A stretch of 64,000 nt of DNA from Spongiibacter pelagi (GCF_014705705.1 NZ_JACXLD010000002.1:310001-374000), one strand, 5' to 3'; counted from the stretch's first letter, positions 1 to 9,116 are shown. Translations and numbers: made by a program. Notes: a model not told the origin generated them from the letters alone.

Positions 1-3000
1 GGATTACATACCGCAGCTATTGACCCAGAAGGAACATTGGTAACGGGAGACAATGGCGCCGGCAAGTCGACGTTTATTGATGGATTGATGGCGCTTCTTT
101 TACCGGCAGGTAAAGCAACATTCAATGTTGCTGCAGCACAAGGTGATCGCTCCGACCGTTCTCTCCTGTCTTATATGCGCGGAAGCTTTGGTTCGGCTCA
201 TGATGGGGCATCAACCCGAGTAAAAAGCAAGCGGGAAAAAGGCGTTGTTACCGGCCTGAGAGCGCTTTATCGAGCTGACGATGGTTCTTGTATCACTTTG
301 GCGGCGCTTTTCTGGACTACAAGCGCTACAAATACACTGAGTGAAGTAAAGCGTGTATATCTTGTCGCCAAGCGAAGTCTTCAACTTAAGGAACTTCTCG
401 ATGCTTTTGGTGAAGGTAATACGAGGCAACTCAAACAGTGGTTACGGGACGATCCTGCCATAACAGATTGCGATAGCAATTTCTCAGATTATCAGGAGCT
501 ATATCGAAAGCATCTTTATATGGACAACAAGAACGCCCCTGCATTGTTGTCGCGAGCGCTTGGCCTAAAGAAGATTGATGATCTGACCAAATTAATTCGT
601 GAGTTAGTGCTTGAACCAAGTGGTGTAAAGGAGGAGGCGAAAAATGTTGTTGAGGAATTTGCCGACCTCGTGGCAATACATGAACAGCTGGTTGATGCGA
701 AAGAGCAGTACAGTCATTTAAGCAGGTTGCCTGAGCTGGCCGAGTCCATCGCAAAGGCCACCAAGTCCCTGGATTCACTCCTGCTGGAAAAAAGTAACCT
801 GTCGACCTACTTTGGTGAGGCGCTTTCAATTCTTTGGGCAGAAAAGCTAGAAGACATAGGCAAAGCGCTAGATTCAATATCAAGGGAAATTCGCAGCGTA
901 GAAATTGACGAAAGTGATGCCCAGTCATCCCTTGAGAAGAGACATGAAGAATATCTTAATGTCGGAGGCGATAAAGTTGAGTCGCTTAAGAAGGATATCA
1001 AGCATGCTCAGGAAAGCCTCGAAGGCGTTATACGGCAATCATCAAACTATCAGCGCGATTGTCAAAACCTTGGATTAAGTACAGATCTTACTGAGTCAGC
1101 CTTTCTCGCTAATAAAACATTGGCTGATGGGCAAGCTGAAAACTTAGAACAGTTAAAAAATCAGGGGCTGGAATCCTTTGCAGAAGTTCGTGCCGAGCTG
1201 AGTAGGAATAAAAACACTGTCAAAGAAATTGAAAATGACATTCGAGAAATAGAAGCGAGACCCAATTCTAATATTCATAAAGACTATCAGAAACTGCGAG
1301 ATCAAATCGTCGATTCGTTGAACCTGCCAGCGGATGACTTGGTTTTTATCGGCGAGCTTTTGGATGTGAAGGAGGAAGAGAGATCTTGGCAAGGCGCGAT
1401 TGAGCGAGCTCTGGGAGGGTTAAAGCTGACGTTGCTAGTACCCCAAAGAAGCTATTCCATGGTGACGCGTTGGTTAAATGTTCGGCATACGGGGTTGCAT
1501 GTTCGTGTCCAGGTTGTTTTGGGAAATCAAAGTGACTACGTGGAATTCTCTGAAAAAGGGTTTCTTCGCAAGCTTGTCTGGAAAGAGCACGCCTATCGGG
1601 ATTGGCTTAAAAAGCACCTGAGCAAATATGACTTACAGTGTGTTGCCGGAACAGACGAATTGGATGCTACTCCTTTTTCCATGACCAAAGAGGGTTTGGT
1701 GCATAAGGAAAAAGGGCGGTTTGAGAAAAAGGACCAGACCAGAATTGACAACAGGAGAGACTGGTACCTTGGCTTTTCCAATAAATCACGGTTAGCCATT
1801 CTTCACAATGACAAGAATGAATTGGAGCAAGTGTGTGCTGAGCTAAAAGAGAGGGATAGAAAATCACTAGATGAACTCCAGAAGATCTCTGATCAGGAGA
1901 AACTTTGGGAACGCCTGAGCGCATACACATGGGAACAGATCAATGCACCCTACTGGCAAAGGCGCTTGGAAAGCGTCAAAGCTGATTTGAATGCACTGGA
2001 AAAATCGGGTGGTGATCTTGAAGTGGCTAGAAGCCGATGGGATGCCGCTAAAGACCATCTACAAAAAATTCAGGAAAGCAAGGGCCAGCTTTTAACGAAG
2101 AAAGGGTCGCTAGGGAACGATAAATCCCATGCTCAAGAACAGCTGGACAAATTTCAGCAGCTAGCCGCAGCCGGAATGACCGATGAAGTCAGGCAAGTGC
2201 TTCAATCCAGGGTGGGCGATATCCGATTAGAGGATGCCCATCGACAAGCGGACTTTGAAAAAGCTATTGATGGCGAATTAGACAAGATACGCACCGCTAA
2301 GAGCACAGCCGAGAATGTCGCAAACGGGATAATGGGGTCGTTCCGAGGAAAGGATAAGTGGCAACCTATCACAGTTGACTGGCCTACAGGGCTCGAAGGG
2401 CTTCAATATTATCTGGAGCACTATACCTATATTGAGACGGAAGGGCTTCCGGAGCTAATCGATCAGTTTAAAGAGCGTTTGAACAAGCATGCCACTCAAT
2501 CATTGGCACGCATCAAGACAAAGCTTGAATCTGAAAGAGAAGATATTTTAGAAAGAATAGATACGATCAATCGTGTTTTGAAACGCACTGAATTTAAACA
2601 AGGAAGCCATTTAAGGCTGGGTTCCAAGCGTGAAAAATATCCACATGTGCTGGAATTTGAGCGAAAAGTCAGAAGTGCACTGAGCCACGCAACGAGCGAT
2701 GACCATGAAGCTCGATTCAGGCTGTTATCTGACGTGGTTGATATTCTTAATAAGGCGAGTGCGCCGGGCACATCCACCAATGAAGAAAGCAAGAGGCTTC
2801 TGGACCCGCGTTATCAAATGTCATTTTTTGCTGAAGAGATTGACTCGCAGACGCTTGAAGTTCGAGATGTGCTTGAATCAAGCAGTGGAAAATCAGGTGG
2901 TGAGAAGGAGTCATTTGCTGGCACTATTGTCGCGGCCAGTCTTGCTTATGTATTAACACCCGATGGATACGACAGGCCAATTTACTGTACGGTGTTTCTG

Positions 3001-3309
3001 GATGAGGCGTTTTCTAATACTGCCGAAGCTGTAAGTCGTCGAGTTCTTCGAGTCTTCAAGGAATTGCATATACACGTTAATTTGAATACGCCTTATAAAA
3101 ATCTCAACCTGGCAAGGGAGTCTGCACGATCGCTACTCATTGCTGAGCGTGACCCGGCGCTCCATGAAAGTCATTTGTGCGAAGTCACATGGGAGGAAAT
3201 AGATCAGCGCATGGCCAAGCAGAAGCAATCAGCCCGGTTAAAGGAAATAGCGGGTGAAATCGAGCTGAAGGAGCTGGGAAACACAGAAGTTGAGCCCAGT
3301 GATGTCTGA
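1..3309 (+). CDS. jetC: JetC, SMC/MukB-like ATPase of a Wadjet anti-plasmid system (5' truncated by window edge)
   Basis: The frame is open to base 1, so the true start lies upstream; probably only a few dozen residues are missing. The P-loop GDNGAGKST is at 55-81, followed by long charged heptad-like stretches (about 650-1290 and 1800-2700) around a globular hinge-like block (about 1310-1660). An ABC signature, SGKSGGEKESFAG, is near 2884-2922 and a Walker B, TVFLDEA, at 2989-3009. This order, about 1,100 residues, and the jetD gene that follows match JetC, the SMC-like motor of Wadjet, a family that extrudes plasmid DNA loops and hands them to the JetD nuclease. The last 8 bases overlap jetD. 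The operon partners jetA and jetB would lie left of the window. The DNA looks more AT-rich by eye than most later genes, consistent with acquired defence DNA. Confidence 0.88.
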   Translation, partial: GLHTAAIDPEGTLVTGDNGAGKSTFIDGLMALLLPAGKATFNVAAAQGDRSDRSLLSYMRGSFGSAHDGASTRVKSKREKGVVTGLRALYRADDGSCITLAALFWTTSATNTLSEVKRVYLVAKRSLQLKELLDAFGEGNTRQLKQWLRDDPAITDCDSNFSDYQELYRKHLYMDNKNAPALLSRALGLKKIDDLTKLIRELVLEPSGVKEEAKNVVEEFADLVAIHEQLVDAKEQYSHLSRLPELAESIAKATKSLDSLLLEKSNLSTYFGEALSILWAEKLEDIGKALDSISREIRSVEIDESDAQSSLEKRHEEYLNVGGDKVESLKKDIKHAQESLEGVIRQSSNYQRDCQNLGLSTDLTESAFLANKTLADGQAENLEQLKNQGLESFAEVRAELSRNKNTVKEIENDIREIEARPNSNIHKDYQKLRDQIVDSLNLPADDLVFIGELLDVKEEERSWQGAIERALGGLKLTLLVPQRSYSMVTRWLNVRHTGLHVRVQVVLGNQSDYVEFSEKGFLRKLVWKEHAYRDWLKKHLSKYDLQCVAGTDELDATPFSMTKEGLVHKEKGRFEKKDQTRIDNRRDWYLGFSNKSRLAILHNDKNELEQVCAELKERDRKSLDELQKISDQEKLWERLSAYTWEQINAPYWQRRLESVKADLNALEKSGGDLEVARSRWDAAKDHLQKIQESKGQLLTKKGSLGNDKSHAQEQLDKFQQLAAAGMTDEVRQVLQSRVGDIRLEDAHRQADFEKAIDGELDKIRTAKSTAENVANGIMGSFRGKDKWQPITVDWPTGLEGLQYYLEHYTYIETEGLPELIDQFKERLNKHATQSLARIKTKLESEREDILERIDTINRVLKRTEFKQGSHLRLGSKREKYPHVLEFERKVRSALSHATSDDHEARFRLLSDVVDILNKASAPGTSTNEESKRLLDPRYQMSFFAEEIDSQTLEVRDVLESSSGKSGGEKESFAGTIVAASLAYVLTPDGYDRPIYCTVFLDEAFSNTAEAVSRRVLRVFKELHIHVNLNTPYKNLNLARESARSLLIAERDPALHESHLCEVTWEEIDQRMAKQKQSARLKEIAGEIELKELGNTEVEPSDV

Positions 3310-4567
3310 AGAAAATAGCAGGCCAGCATGGGGGGTTATCCAGCAAGATGCCGTTGAACTTTTGCGCGCTAAGTATTGGAAGAATACTAAGACCTTAAAG
3401 AGCTTGCTTGCTGGTAACACAGAATTTCCGTTACAGATATCTTTGAAGCCGCCAAAAGGAAATGCAGCCCTGAATAATATCAGTCATTTCCAGGAGTTTG
3501 TGGATTCCTGGAAGTCGTTTTGTGAACAGGCTGAATATGAGTCTATGCAAGTTAACGTCCGTTGGGAAACGGTAATATTTAGATCGATTTCTGAGCAGCA
3601 GGTTCCAACCTATTTGACAATACCTGATATCAGCTCGCTTGCTCGAATGCTTGGTGATGCGGAAGAGCAGCAGCTTAAAGGCTGGCAGTCCAGAATTTCA
3701 TATATCTTTGATTCACTCTCCATAGAACTTGCTAAGCGCACTGTACACCCAATCAGATCAATCTATGAACGTGAATTGTTCTCCACACTAGTTGCGAATC
3801 TGGAAATCTTATCCGGCTTTAGTAAATTAGAGTTGGAATTGCTGGTTAAACTTATTCCCCAGCTTCACAAGGGCATGGGGCGCGGAAGTTATTTAAGGGC
3901 GCTTCCTGTCATATTTGTCGATACAAAATACATAGAGAAGAATCTGAAGCTTATTGAGTCAGTTACCGCAGCCATCCTTGACAGTTCTGCAAAGGAAATG
4001 GGTCTATTGAGTTGGCTGGATTGCAGGAATAAGCCAAAAGATTGGTTGTTAGTAAAGCCATTGTGTAAAAGCGCTGCAGATGCCCTCGGAGGACTGCCAT
4101 TGTTACGGATGTCTTCTGAAACATTATTGCAGTTCGATTTGCCTGCTAAAAATATTCTTGTGATTGAGAATGAGCAGTCGTGCCTGTCTCTCGATAATAT
4201 TCCTGACACTATCGCTGTGTCGGGAGGAGGCAAGAACGTTTCATGGATGAGGGTAAATTGGCTTGCCAATAAACGAGTTGCCTATTGGGGCGATATCGAT
4301 TCTGAAGGGCTTGCCATACTCAGCGATGTTCGCAGCAAGTTGAGTACAGTTATCCCGCTGATGATGGACACGGAGACCGTTAAGGCCTACCGAGATAGGA
4401 TGGTTGACGAGCCAGAGTCGGTAATAAGAGAGCCCGTTGCGCTGACTGAGAGCGAACTGATGCTTTTTAGAATGCTGCGCAATGGTGATTATGGCAGTGC
4501 GCGTTTAGAACAAGAGCGTTTGCCCATGGATTTTGTCTATGAGAAGGTAAGGGTGTGGGCTGGCTAA
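3302..4567 (+). CDS. jetD: JetD, Wadjet nuclease subunit (DUF3322/DUF2220, Toprim)
   Basis: This protein has an N-terminal DUF3322-like region and a C-terminal DUF2220/Toprim region related to the topoisomerase VI A subunit. Toprim landmarks are visible: an acidic strand ILVIENEQS near residues 285-293 and the metal-binding DxD-type motif WGDIDSEGL near 329-337. In Wadjet systems JetD is the nuclease that cleaves small circular DNA after JetABC extrudes it. I chose the ATG at 3302, which overlaps the jetC stop by 8 bases as expected for translational coupling. A TTG at 3290 and a GTG at 3299 are also in frame but less likely. The stop at 4567 is followed by a non-coding stretch with a terminator, so this is the last gene of the operon. 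Confidence 0.88.
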   Translation: MSEENSRPAWGVIQQDAVELLRAKYWKNTKTLKSLLAGNTEFPLQISLKPPKGNAALNNISHFQEFVDSWKSFCEQAEYESMQVNVRWETVIFRSISEQQVPTYLTIPDISSLARMLGDAEEQQLKGWQSRISYIFDSLSIELAKRTVHPIRSIYERELFSTLVANLEILSGFSKLELELLVKLIPQLHKGMGRGSYLRALPVIFVDTKYIEKNLKLIESVTAAILDSSAKEMGLLSWLDCRNKPKDWLLVKPLCKSAADALGGLPLLRMSSETLLQFDLPAKNILVIENEQSCLSLDNIPDTIAVSGGGKNVSWMRVNWLANKRVAYWGDIDSEGLAILSDVRSKLSTVIPLMMDTETVKAYRDRMVDEPESVIREPVALTESELMLFRMLRNGDYGSARLEQERLPMDFVYEKVRVWAG

Positions 4568-4665
4568 ATGCATTCCGCGTATTTACGAATCTCACCAGCT
4601 CTATGCCAAACCTGAGTAGTGGAAATGAACGGTGTGTCCCTCATTCGATTGTTTGATCTGATCAA

Positions 4666-4685
4666 AACCGGTATCTATACCGGTT
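4666..4685. repeat. Perfect 9-bp inverted repeat downstream of jetD
   Basis: AACCGGTAT and its exact complement ATACCGGTT are separated by only CT. The two-base spacer favours a protein-binding palindrome over an RNA hairpin. It lies about 100 bases after the jetD stop and upstream of the terminator-like hairpin. No owner can be assigned. Confidence 0.5.
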
Positions 4686-4702
4686 GCGTGGCGATTTACA
4701 GA

Positions 4703-4748
4703 GCCTGATAAATCGTAATTCGTTGATTTGTCAGGCCTTTGTCTTTTT
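4703..4748 (+). terminator. Probable rho-independent terminator of the jet operon
   Basis: Arms at 4703-4714 (GCCTGATAAATC) and 4725-4736 (GATTTGTCAGGC) pair over 12 positions with one G-T wobble. They are followed by a T-rich tail ending in five T at 4744-4748. The stem is AT-rich and the tail interrupted, so strength is uncertain. The rest of 4568-4823 contains no convincing gene, only a palindrome and imperfect TGCCAAA-type repeats. Confidence 0.55.
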
Positions 4749-4823
4749 AGGGTGTTAGATTTAGCTCTGCTTCTGCCAAACCTATGATGCTTCCCTAACT
4801 AATAATGTTGGCAAATGCCAAAA

Positions 4824-5633
4824 CTATGCTTCCTTCCCTATTTTTTCAGCCGTTTTTTCAGCAGGAGGAGCAGGGTAGCGATCCATTTTGATAAAAGGAT
4901 GGAAAGCCAGTTGAATCCCTTCCTCAATATAGCTGGATTTGTTCAATATCTTGCTGCGGCGGACAAATCCCTTTTGCGATTTGCGGGTATCAATTCCGTA
5001 GAGGGTATCAATACCGCCCCGGCTGCTGAATATCGGCTGACCTTGGCGATCAAACATCGTCACCATCAGGCTGCCTGCCTTAATAATTTGTGACCAATTA
5101 AATTCAACCGACACCGAGGTGCTGCCGCCTTGGGTGGCCGGCTCCCGAGTGACGCCATACCAGCGGGCGTAGTGCTTCATACCACCGCTGTGTTGAACGT
5201 CATCTTCAATCAGGTCGGTAAATAAAATGACATCCCAGTCTTTTTGGCTTTGAAGTGCCTGCAGGGTCGCGGTCATAACTTTCTGCCAGCCCTCGCGGTT
5301 TACCCGGCCAGTGGTAGGGTCATAAAACTCGCCGTAGGTCAGCAAGGCTTGTTGCCAGGCATTGTTGAAGTGGTGTTGTGAAGCAATTTCAAAACCATTT
5401 TCACGCAGATAATCAGCCACCATGCCGTCGACCTTGTCGTCGGAGTCGCGCAGGATAGAGCGGGTGGGTTCGCCGGTGACATTGACGCTAGCCAGCAAAA
5501 CACGCTTGATCGGCTGAGTTTTGGCGCTGTCGCTCATATAGTATTTGAACACAGTGGGGTTATAGGTGGTGCTGCTGCACGCGGTGAGCAAAAGCATGAA
5601 AAATAAAATAGAAAGTCGGGCAGAACGTTTCAC
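4824..5633 (-). CDS. Putative lipoprotein of unknown function
   Basis: The product starts with a short basic n-region, a hydrophobic core and the lipobox LTAC, so it should be lipidated at Cys19 and exported. The next residues are Ser-Ser-Thr, with no Asp at +2, which favours outer-membrane sorting. The remaining ~250 residues have alternating soluble segments and no transmembrane helix; the C-terminus is rich in Pro, Ala and Lys. I do not recognise the family. It is divergent from the esterase gene, with about 50 bases between the two starts, and its 3' end faces the Wadjet operon. It probably belongs to the core chromosome rather than to the defence island. Confidence 0.75.
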   Translation of the reverse strand: MKRSARLSILFFMLLLTACSSTTYNPTVFKYYMSDSAKTQPIKRVLLASVNVTGEPTRSILRDSDDKVDGMVADYLRENGFEIASQHHFNNAWQQALLTYGEFYDPTTGRVNREGWQKVMTATLQALQSQKDWDVILFTDLIEDDVQHSGGMKHYARWYGVTREPATQGGSTSVSVEFNWSQIIKAGSLMVTMFDRQGQPIFSSRGGIDTLYGIDTRKSQKGFVRRSKILNKSSYIEEGIQLAFHPFIKMDRYPAPPAEKTAEKIGKEA

Positions 5634-5685
5634 TGGGGCACCTATTTGTTATATTGCGTCGGCATTCTAACAACCGGAGATGGGC

Positions 5686-6477
5686 ATGAGAAGTGAACTG
5701 CGCCGTAACAGCGTCTTACTGCATAGCGAAATCAGTGGTGAGGGGCAATATCCCGTGGTGCTGTTACACGGCATGTTTGGCTCTGCCAGCAATCTGATTT
5801 CGGTCGCTCGTGCGCTGGAGCCGGACTTTAAGGTGATTCGGATGGATTTGCGAAATCAGGGAAAATCACCGCACCGCGATGCCATGACCATCTCACTGAT
5901 GACCGACGATGTGATTCATACCTTGGATGAGCTGAATATTGCCCGCGCCCATTTTCTAGGCCACTCGCTCGGCGGCAAGGTGGCGATGGATTTGGCGGTG
6001 CGCTTTCCCGAGCGGGTTGCAAAAGTAGTCGTGGCCGATATCGCGCCGGTGCGTTATGGGCGTGGTCACGACGCGATTCTCGACGGTTTATTGGGCATGG
6101 ATATGCAGGCGCTGCGCAGTCGGCAGCAAGCCGATGAAATCCTGGCCAAGAGTGTTCCCGAGTTGCCGATTCGTCAGTTTCTGCTCAAAAATCTGATGCG
6201 CGATGGCGATAGCTGGGCGTGGAAGATGAACTTAAGCGCCATTGCCGAGAATTATGACCACCTGCGCGATGCGCCGGATAGTGGCAATTTTGACGGCCCA
6301 ATTCTGTTTATTCGCGGTGGCAGCTCAGGCTATATCCGCGAGGAAAATCGGGTGGGCATTATGCGCCAGTTTCCCGATGCCAGAATTGAAACCATTGCCG
6401 ATGCCGGCCACTGGCTGCACGCCGAATATCCGCAGATTTTCAATGAAATGACACGTGGCTTCCTGTTAGAGGAATAG
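5686..6477 (+). CDS. Alpha/beta-fold hydrolase, YbfF-like esterase
   Basis: This is a compact alpha/beta hydrolase of 263 residues. The oxyanion-hole motif LLHGMFG is near residues 27-33, the nucleophile elbow GHSLGG gives Ser94, and the catalytic His is His242 in AGHWLHAE. Overall it resembles E. coli YbfF, an esterase active on short acyl esters and acyl-CoA analogues. The natural substrate here is unknown. An in-frame ATG exists at 5680, but GGAG at 5676-5679 sits directly against it and is correctly spaced for the ATG at 5686, so I chose 5686. It is a single gene convergent with the GMC oxidoreductase; the two stop codons lie in the two arms of one shared inverted repeat. Confidence 0.88.
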   Translation: MRSELRRNSVLLHSEISGEGQYPVVLLHGMFGSASNLISVARALEPDFKVIRMDLRNQGKSPHRDAMTISLMTDDVIHTLDELNIARAHFLGHSLGGKVAMDLAVRFPERVAKVVVADIAPVRYGRGHDAILDGLLGMDMQALRSRQQADEILAKSVPELPIRQFLLKNLMRDGDSWAWKMNLSAIAENYDHLRDAPDSGNFDGPILFIRGGSSGYIREENRVGIMRQFPDARIETIADAGHWLHAEYPQIFNEMTRGFLLEE

Positions 6478-6506
6478 TTTTACCTTGTTAGCCGAGTAAA
6501 ACTATT
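6473..6506. terminator. Shared inverted repeat between convergent genes, possible bidirectional terminator
   Basis: AATAGTTTTAC at 6473-6483 and its exact complement GTAAAACTATT at 6496-6506 form 11-bp arms around a 12-base loop. The esterase stop TAG is in the left arm and the oxidoreductase stop in the right arm, so each gene ends inside the stem. There is no GC-rich stem with a T-run of classic form, so termination is inferred from geometry. Confidence 0.5.
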
Positions 6507-8097
6507 CTCCACCCAGAATAAAGTCTGCGCAGCGTTCGCCGATCAATACCGACGTGGCATTGGTATTACCAGAGGGAATGCTGGGCATAATGGACGCGTC
6601 GGCAACCCGTAAACCTTCAATGCCGTGCACCTTCAGACGGTCGCTAACGACTGCCATATCGTCATTGCCCATTTTGCAGGTGCCAACCGGGTGATAAACC
6701 GACTCCCCGGTGTTGCGAATAAACTCCAGCAATTCCTCATCGCTTTGAATATGCGCGCCGGGAACCAGCTCTTCGCGCCGAAACGCATCGAACACCGGTG
6801 CCTCAAAAATATCGCGGGTGCGTTTGACTGCAGCAATCATGCGTTGCTGATCTTCCTCTTCAGCCAGATAGTTATTGAGGAAGGCTGGATGGGTTTCAGG
6901 GGCCGCGCTGCGAATATGCACCCATCCTCGGCTTTTAGGGCGCAAATAGCAGACGGTCGCGGTGGTGCCCGGCACGGTTAGCATGCGCCCGTTTTCATCT
7001 TGATCACCCGCTGCCGGGGTGAAATGAATTTGCGCATCGGGGCGCTCTTGGGTTTCATCAGTTTTGAAAAACACCCCAACCTGTGAGGCCGGATGAGCCA
7101 ACATGCCCTTGCCCTGAAAAAGGTATTTTCCAAGCTGTTTCATCATCGGAATGGGGCGAGAATCTTCATAGAAGGTTCGCAAACCGGCAAAGGCGCGCTG
7201 GGTGTTTACCGTGTAATGGTCGTGCAGGTTTTCGCCAACACCGGGCAGGTGGTGTACGGTTTTGATACCGTGGCGGCTCAATACGTCTTGCTGGCCAATG
7301 CCTGAAAGCTCTAACAACTGCGGTGAATTAATAGTGCCGCCGCAGAGAATGATTTCCCGCCGGCAGCGGGCAGTGATTTTTTGATTTCCTTTTTTGTACT
7401 GCAGGCCAATAACACGGCGGCCATCAAAGAGAATATGGCTGGCAAGCGCGTTAGTTTCGAGTTTTAAATTCGAGCGCTTTAATGCGGTTTTGAGATAAGT
7501 TCGCGCAGTGCTTTGGCGGCGTCCATTGCGAATATTGAGCTGGTAAAACCCCGCGCCTTCCTGTTGTTCGCCGTTGAAGTCCTCATTTCTGGGAATACCG
7601 CTTTGCGTTGCGGCCTCAATATACATATGGGCCATCTCGTAAATATCGCCGGGTTTGTCCACCCAGAGCTGGCCTCCACTGCCGTGATAGTCATTGGCGC
7701 CACACTGATACCATTCACTGCGCTTAAATAGAGGCAAAAGGTCGTTGTAGCCCCAGTCGCGGTTGCCCATGGCAGCCCAGTCGTCGTAGTCTTGACGCTG
7801 ACCACGAATATACACCATGCCGTTGATCGAGCTGGAGCCGCCCAAGACTTTGCCGCGTGGCTGGTCGATGCGACGACCGTTCAAATGAGGTTCCGGCTCG
7901 GAGCTATAGCACCAAGAAAATTTAGGGTTTTTCATGGTGAAAGCGAAACCGAGAGGCATGGAGATTATCGGGTTGCTGTCTTTTCCGCCTGCTTCCAATA
8001 AAAGAATTTGATGCCTGCCATCGGCGCTGAGTTTTTCTGCCAGTGCACAGCCTGCTGAGCCTGCGCCCACAATAATAAAGTCGTAAAGGGTAGTCAT
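6502..8097 (-). CDS. GMC-family FAD-dependent oxidoreductase (choline/alcohol dehydrogenase type)
   Basis: The 531-residue product begins with the FAD-binding Rossmann motif VGAGSAGCALAEKL near residues 10-23. It carries the GMC signature GGSSSINGMVYIRG near 87-100. The conserved C-terminal segment includes YHPVGTCKMG, which supplies the active-site His, and NTNATSVLIGERCA. This is the full length of membrane-associated alcohol dehydrogenases such as AlkJ and of choline dehydrogenase BetA. Sequence alone does not settle the substrate; no bet or alk genes are adjacent. It should oxidise an alcohol to an aldehyde and pass electrons from FAD to an acceptor. It is monocistronic, convergent with the esterase, and starts 112 bases from the end of the methyltransferase gene. 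Confidence 0.9.
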   Translation of the reverse strand: MTTLYDFIIVGAGSAGCALAEKLSADGRHQILLLEAGGKDSNPIISMPLGFAFTMKNPKFSWCYSSEPEPHLNGRRIDQPRGKVLGGSSSINGMVYIRGQRQDYDDWAAMGNRDWGYNDLLPLFKRSEWYQCGANDYHGSGGQLWVDKPGDIYEMAHMYIEAATQSGIPRNEDFNGEQQEGAGFYQLNIRNGRRQSTARTYLKTALKRSNLKLETNALASHILFDGRRVIGLQYKKGNQKITARCRREIILCGGTINSPQLLELSGIGQQDVLSRHGIKTVHHLPGVGENLHDHYTVNTQRAFAGLRTFYEDSRPIPMMKQLGKYLFQGKGMLAHPASQVGVFFKTDETQERPDAQIHFTPAAGDQDENGRMLTVPGTTATVCYLRPKSRGWVHIRSAAPETHPAFLNNYLAEEEDQQRMIAAVKRTRDIFEAPVFDAFRREELVPGAHIQSDEELLEFIRNTGESVYHPVGTCKMGNDDMAVVSDRLKVHGIEGLRVADASIMPSIPSGNTNATSVLIGERCADFILGGE

Positions 8098-8209
8098 CGA
8101 AAAGCTTAAAACCGCGTTGTTATTGTGGGGCTAACAATAAACGCGCGCCGCTTTTGATAATAGATAAATGAACGGCTGCTAGTGCAAATGGATGAGGTAG
8201 TGTGAACGT

Positions 8210-9007
8210 TTAGCCTTGCTGAAACTGTCCAGCAAAGGCCAGCAATGCAGCGGTCACGGCAACGTTAAGTGACTCCACGCCATTGGCCATTGGAATGGCC
8301 AGCATGTCAGTACACAGCTTGCTGACGTCTCGGCTAACGCCCTCGGTTTCATTGCCTAAAACAAACACGGCGGGTTTGTCACTTAAAGGTTGAAACAGCG
8401 AGGTCTTGGCGTGGGACGATAAACCATAAATGGCCATGCCGTTATCTTTTAATGCCGGTAGGGCCTCAGTGAGAGACTCACAATGGAAGATCGGCGCTTT
8501 GAATAATGTGCCGGCACTGGCTTTAATCACCAGTGGCGAGAGGGCGGCGCAGCCCTTGCGCGGTAGGATAACGCCAGCAATATTACTGGCCGCTGCCGAA
8601 CGAATAATCATGCCCAGATTCTGCGGATTGTGAATGCCATCCAGCGCCAACAGGCGGGTGCCCGGTGCGACACTTTCTAGATTAAATTCACGGATGGGCC
8701 GATAAGTGGCTAATTCCAAATCTGCAGCAACGCCTTGATCCTGTTTGCCGTTTTTGGAAATACGCGACAGGCCTTGGCGGTCGTGCCAAGCTATTTCAAT
8801 GCCTTGTTGTTCAGCGAGTTGGCAAATTTCATTGATAATTCCGTCGCGCTTATTGCTTTCCGCAAGATGCAGTTTGCTGCATTGCACCGAGGGCATTTGC
8901 AGTGCTTCCAATACCGGTTTGCGCCCGTAAATAGTGAGTTGACGTGCGAGCCGCTCTTTTTTGGCAAGGTATTCTTTGGAGTCGGAGCGGGGCGCAGTTT
9001 TTGACAT
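8210..9007 (-). CDS. TrmH/SpoU-family RNA 2'-O-methyltransferase (RlmB-like)
   Basis: The N-terminal half begins with the substrate-binding segment IYGRKPVLEAL and continues as an L30e-like domain. The C-terminal half is the knotted SPOUT domain with its three motifs: LDGIHNPQNLGMIIRSA (motif 1, Asn and Arg), VFVLGNETEGVS (motif 2, SAM binding) and IPMANGVESLNVAVTAAL (motif 3, dimer and knot). The organisation is that of RlmB (23S rRNA Gm2251), but the surrounding genes do not include rnr, the usual RlmB neighbour, and the first ~25 residues are an extra Lys/Arg-rich extension. It may therefore be a paralogue with a different rRNA or tRNA target. Confidence 0.88.
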   Translation of the reverse strand: MSKTAPRSDSKEYLAKKERLARQLTIYGRKPVLEALQMPSVQCSKLHLAESNKRDGIINEICQLAEQQGIEIAWHDRQGLSRISKNGKQDQGVAADLELATYRPIREFNLESVAPGTRLLALDGIHNPQNLGMIIRSAAASNIAGVILPRKGCAALSPLVIKASAGTLFKAPIFHCESLTEALPALKDNGMAIYGLSSHAKTSLFQPLSDKPAVFVLGNETEGVSRDVSKLCTDMLAIPMANGVESLNVAVTAALLAFAGQFQQG

Positions 9008-9068
9008 GGCTTGGGGCTACTTGGGAATAGAAAGGCGCTAGCATAAAGAAAAAGCCGGAGCCTATAAA

Positions 9069-9099
9069 CAAGAACCCCGCCATGGTGGCGGGGTTCTTG
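9069..9099 (-). terminator. Strong terminator hairpin after fdxA
   Basis: CAAGAACCCCGCC and GGCGGGGTTCTTG pair perfectly over 13 bp around a five-base loop. On the minus strand the hairpin follows the fdxA stop by about 18 bases and is followed by a short T-rich tail. It separates fdxA from the methyltransferase gene. Confidence 0.75.
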
Positions 9100-9116
9100 T
9101 GCAGCTAATCGGAAAC

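Noticed and set aside
4815-5093. Plus-strand open frame over the end of the lipoprotein gene
   Set aside because: Antisense to a gene with a clear signal peptide and lipobox; no domain or RBS.
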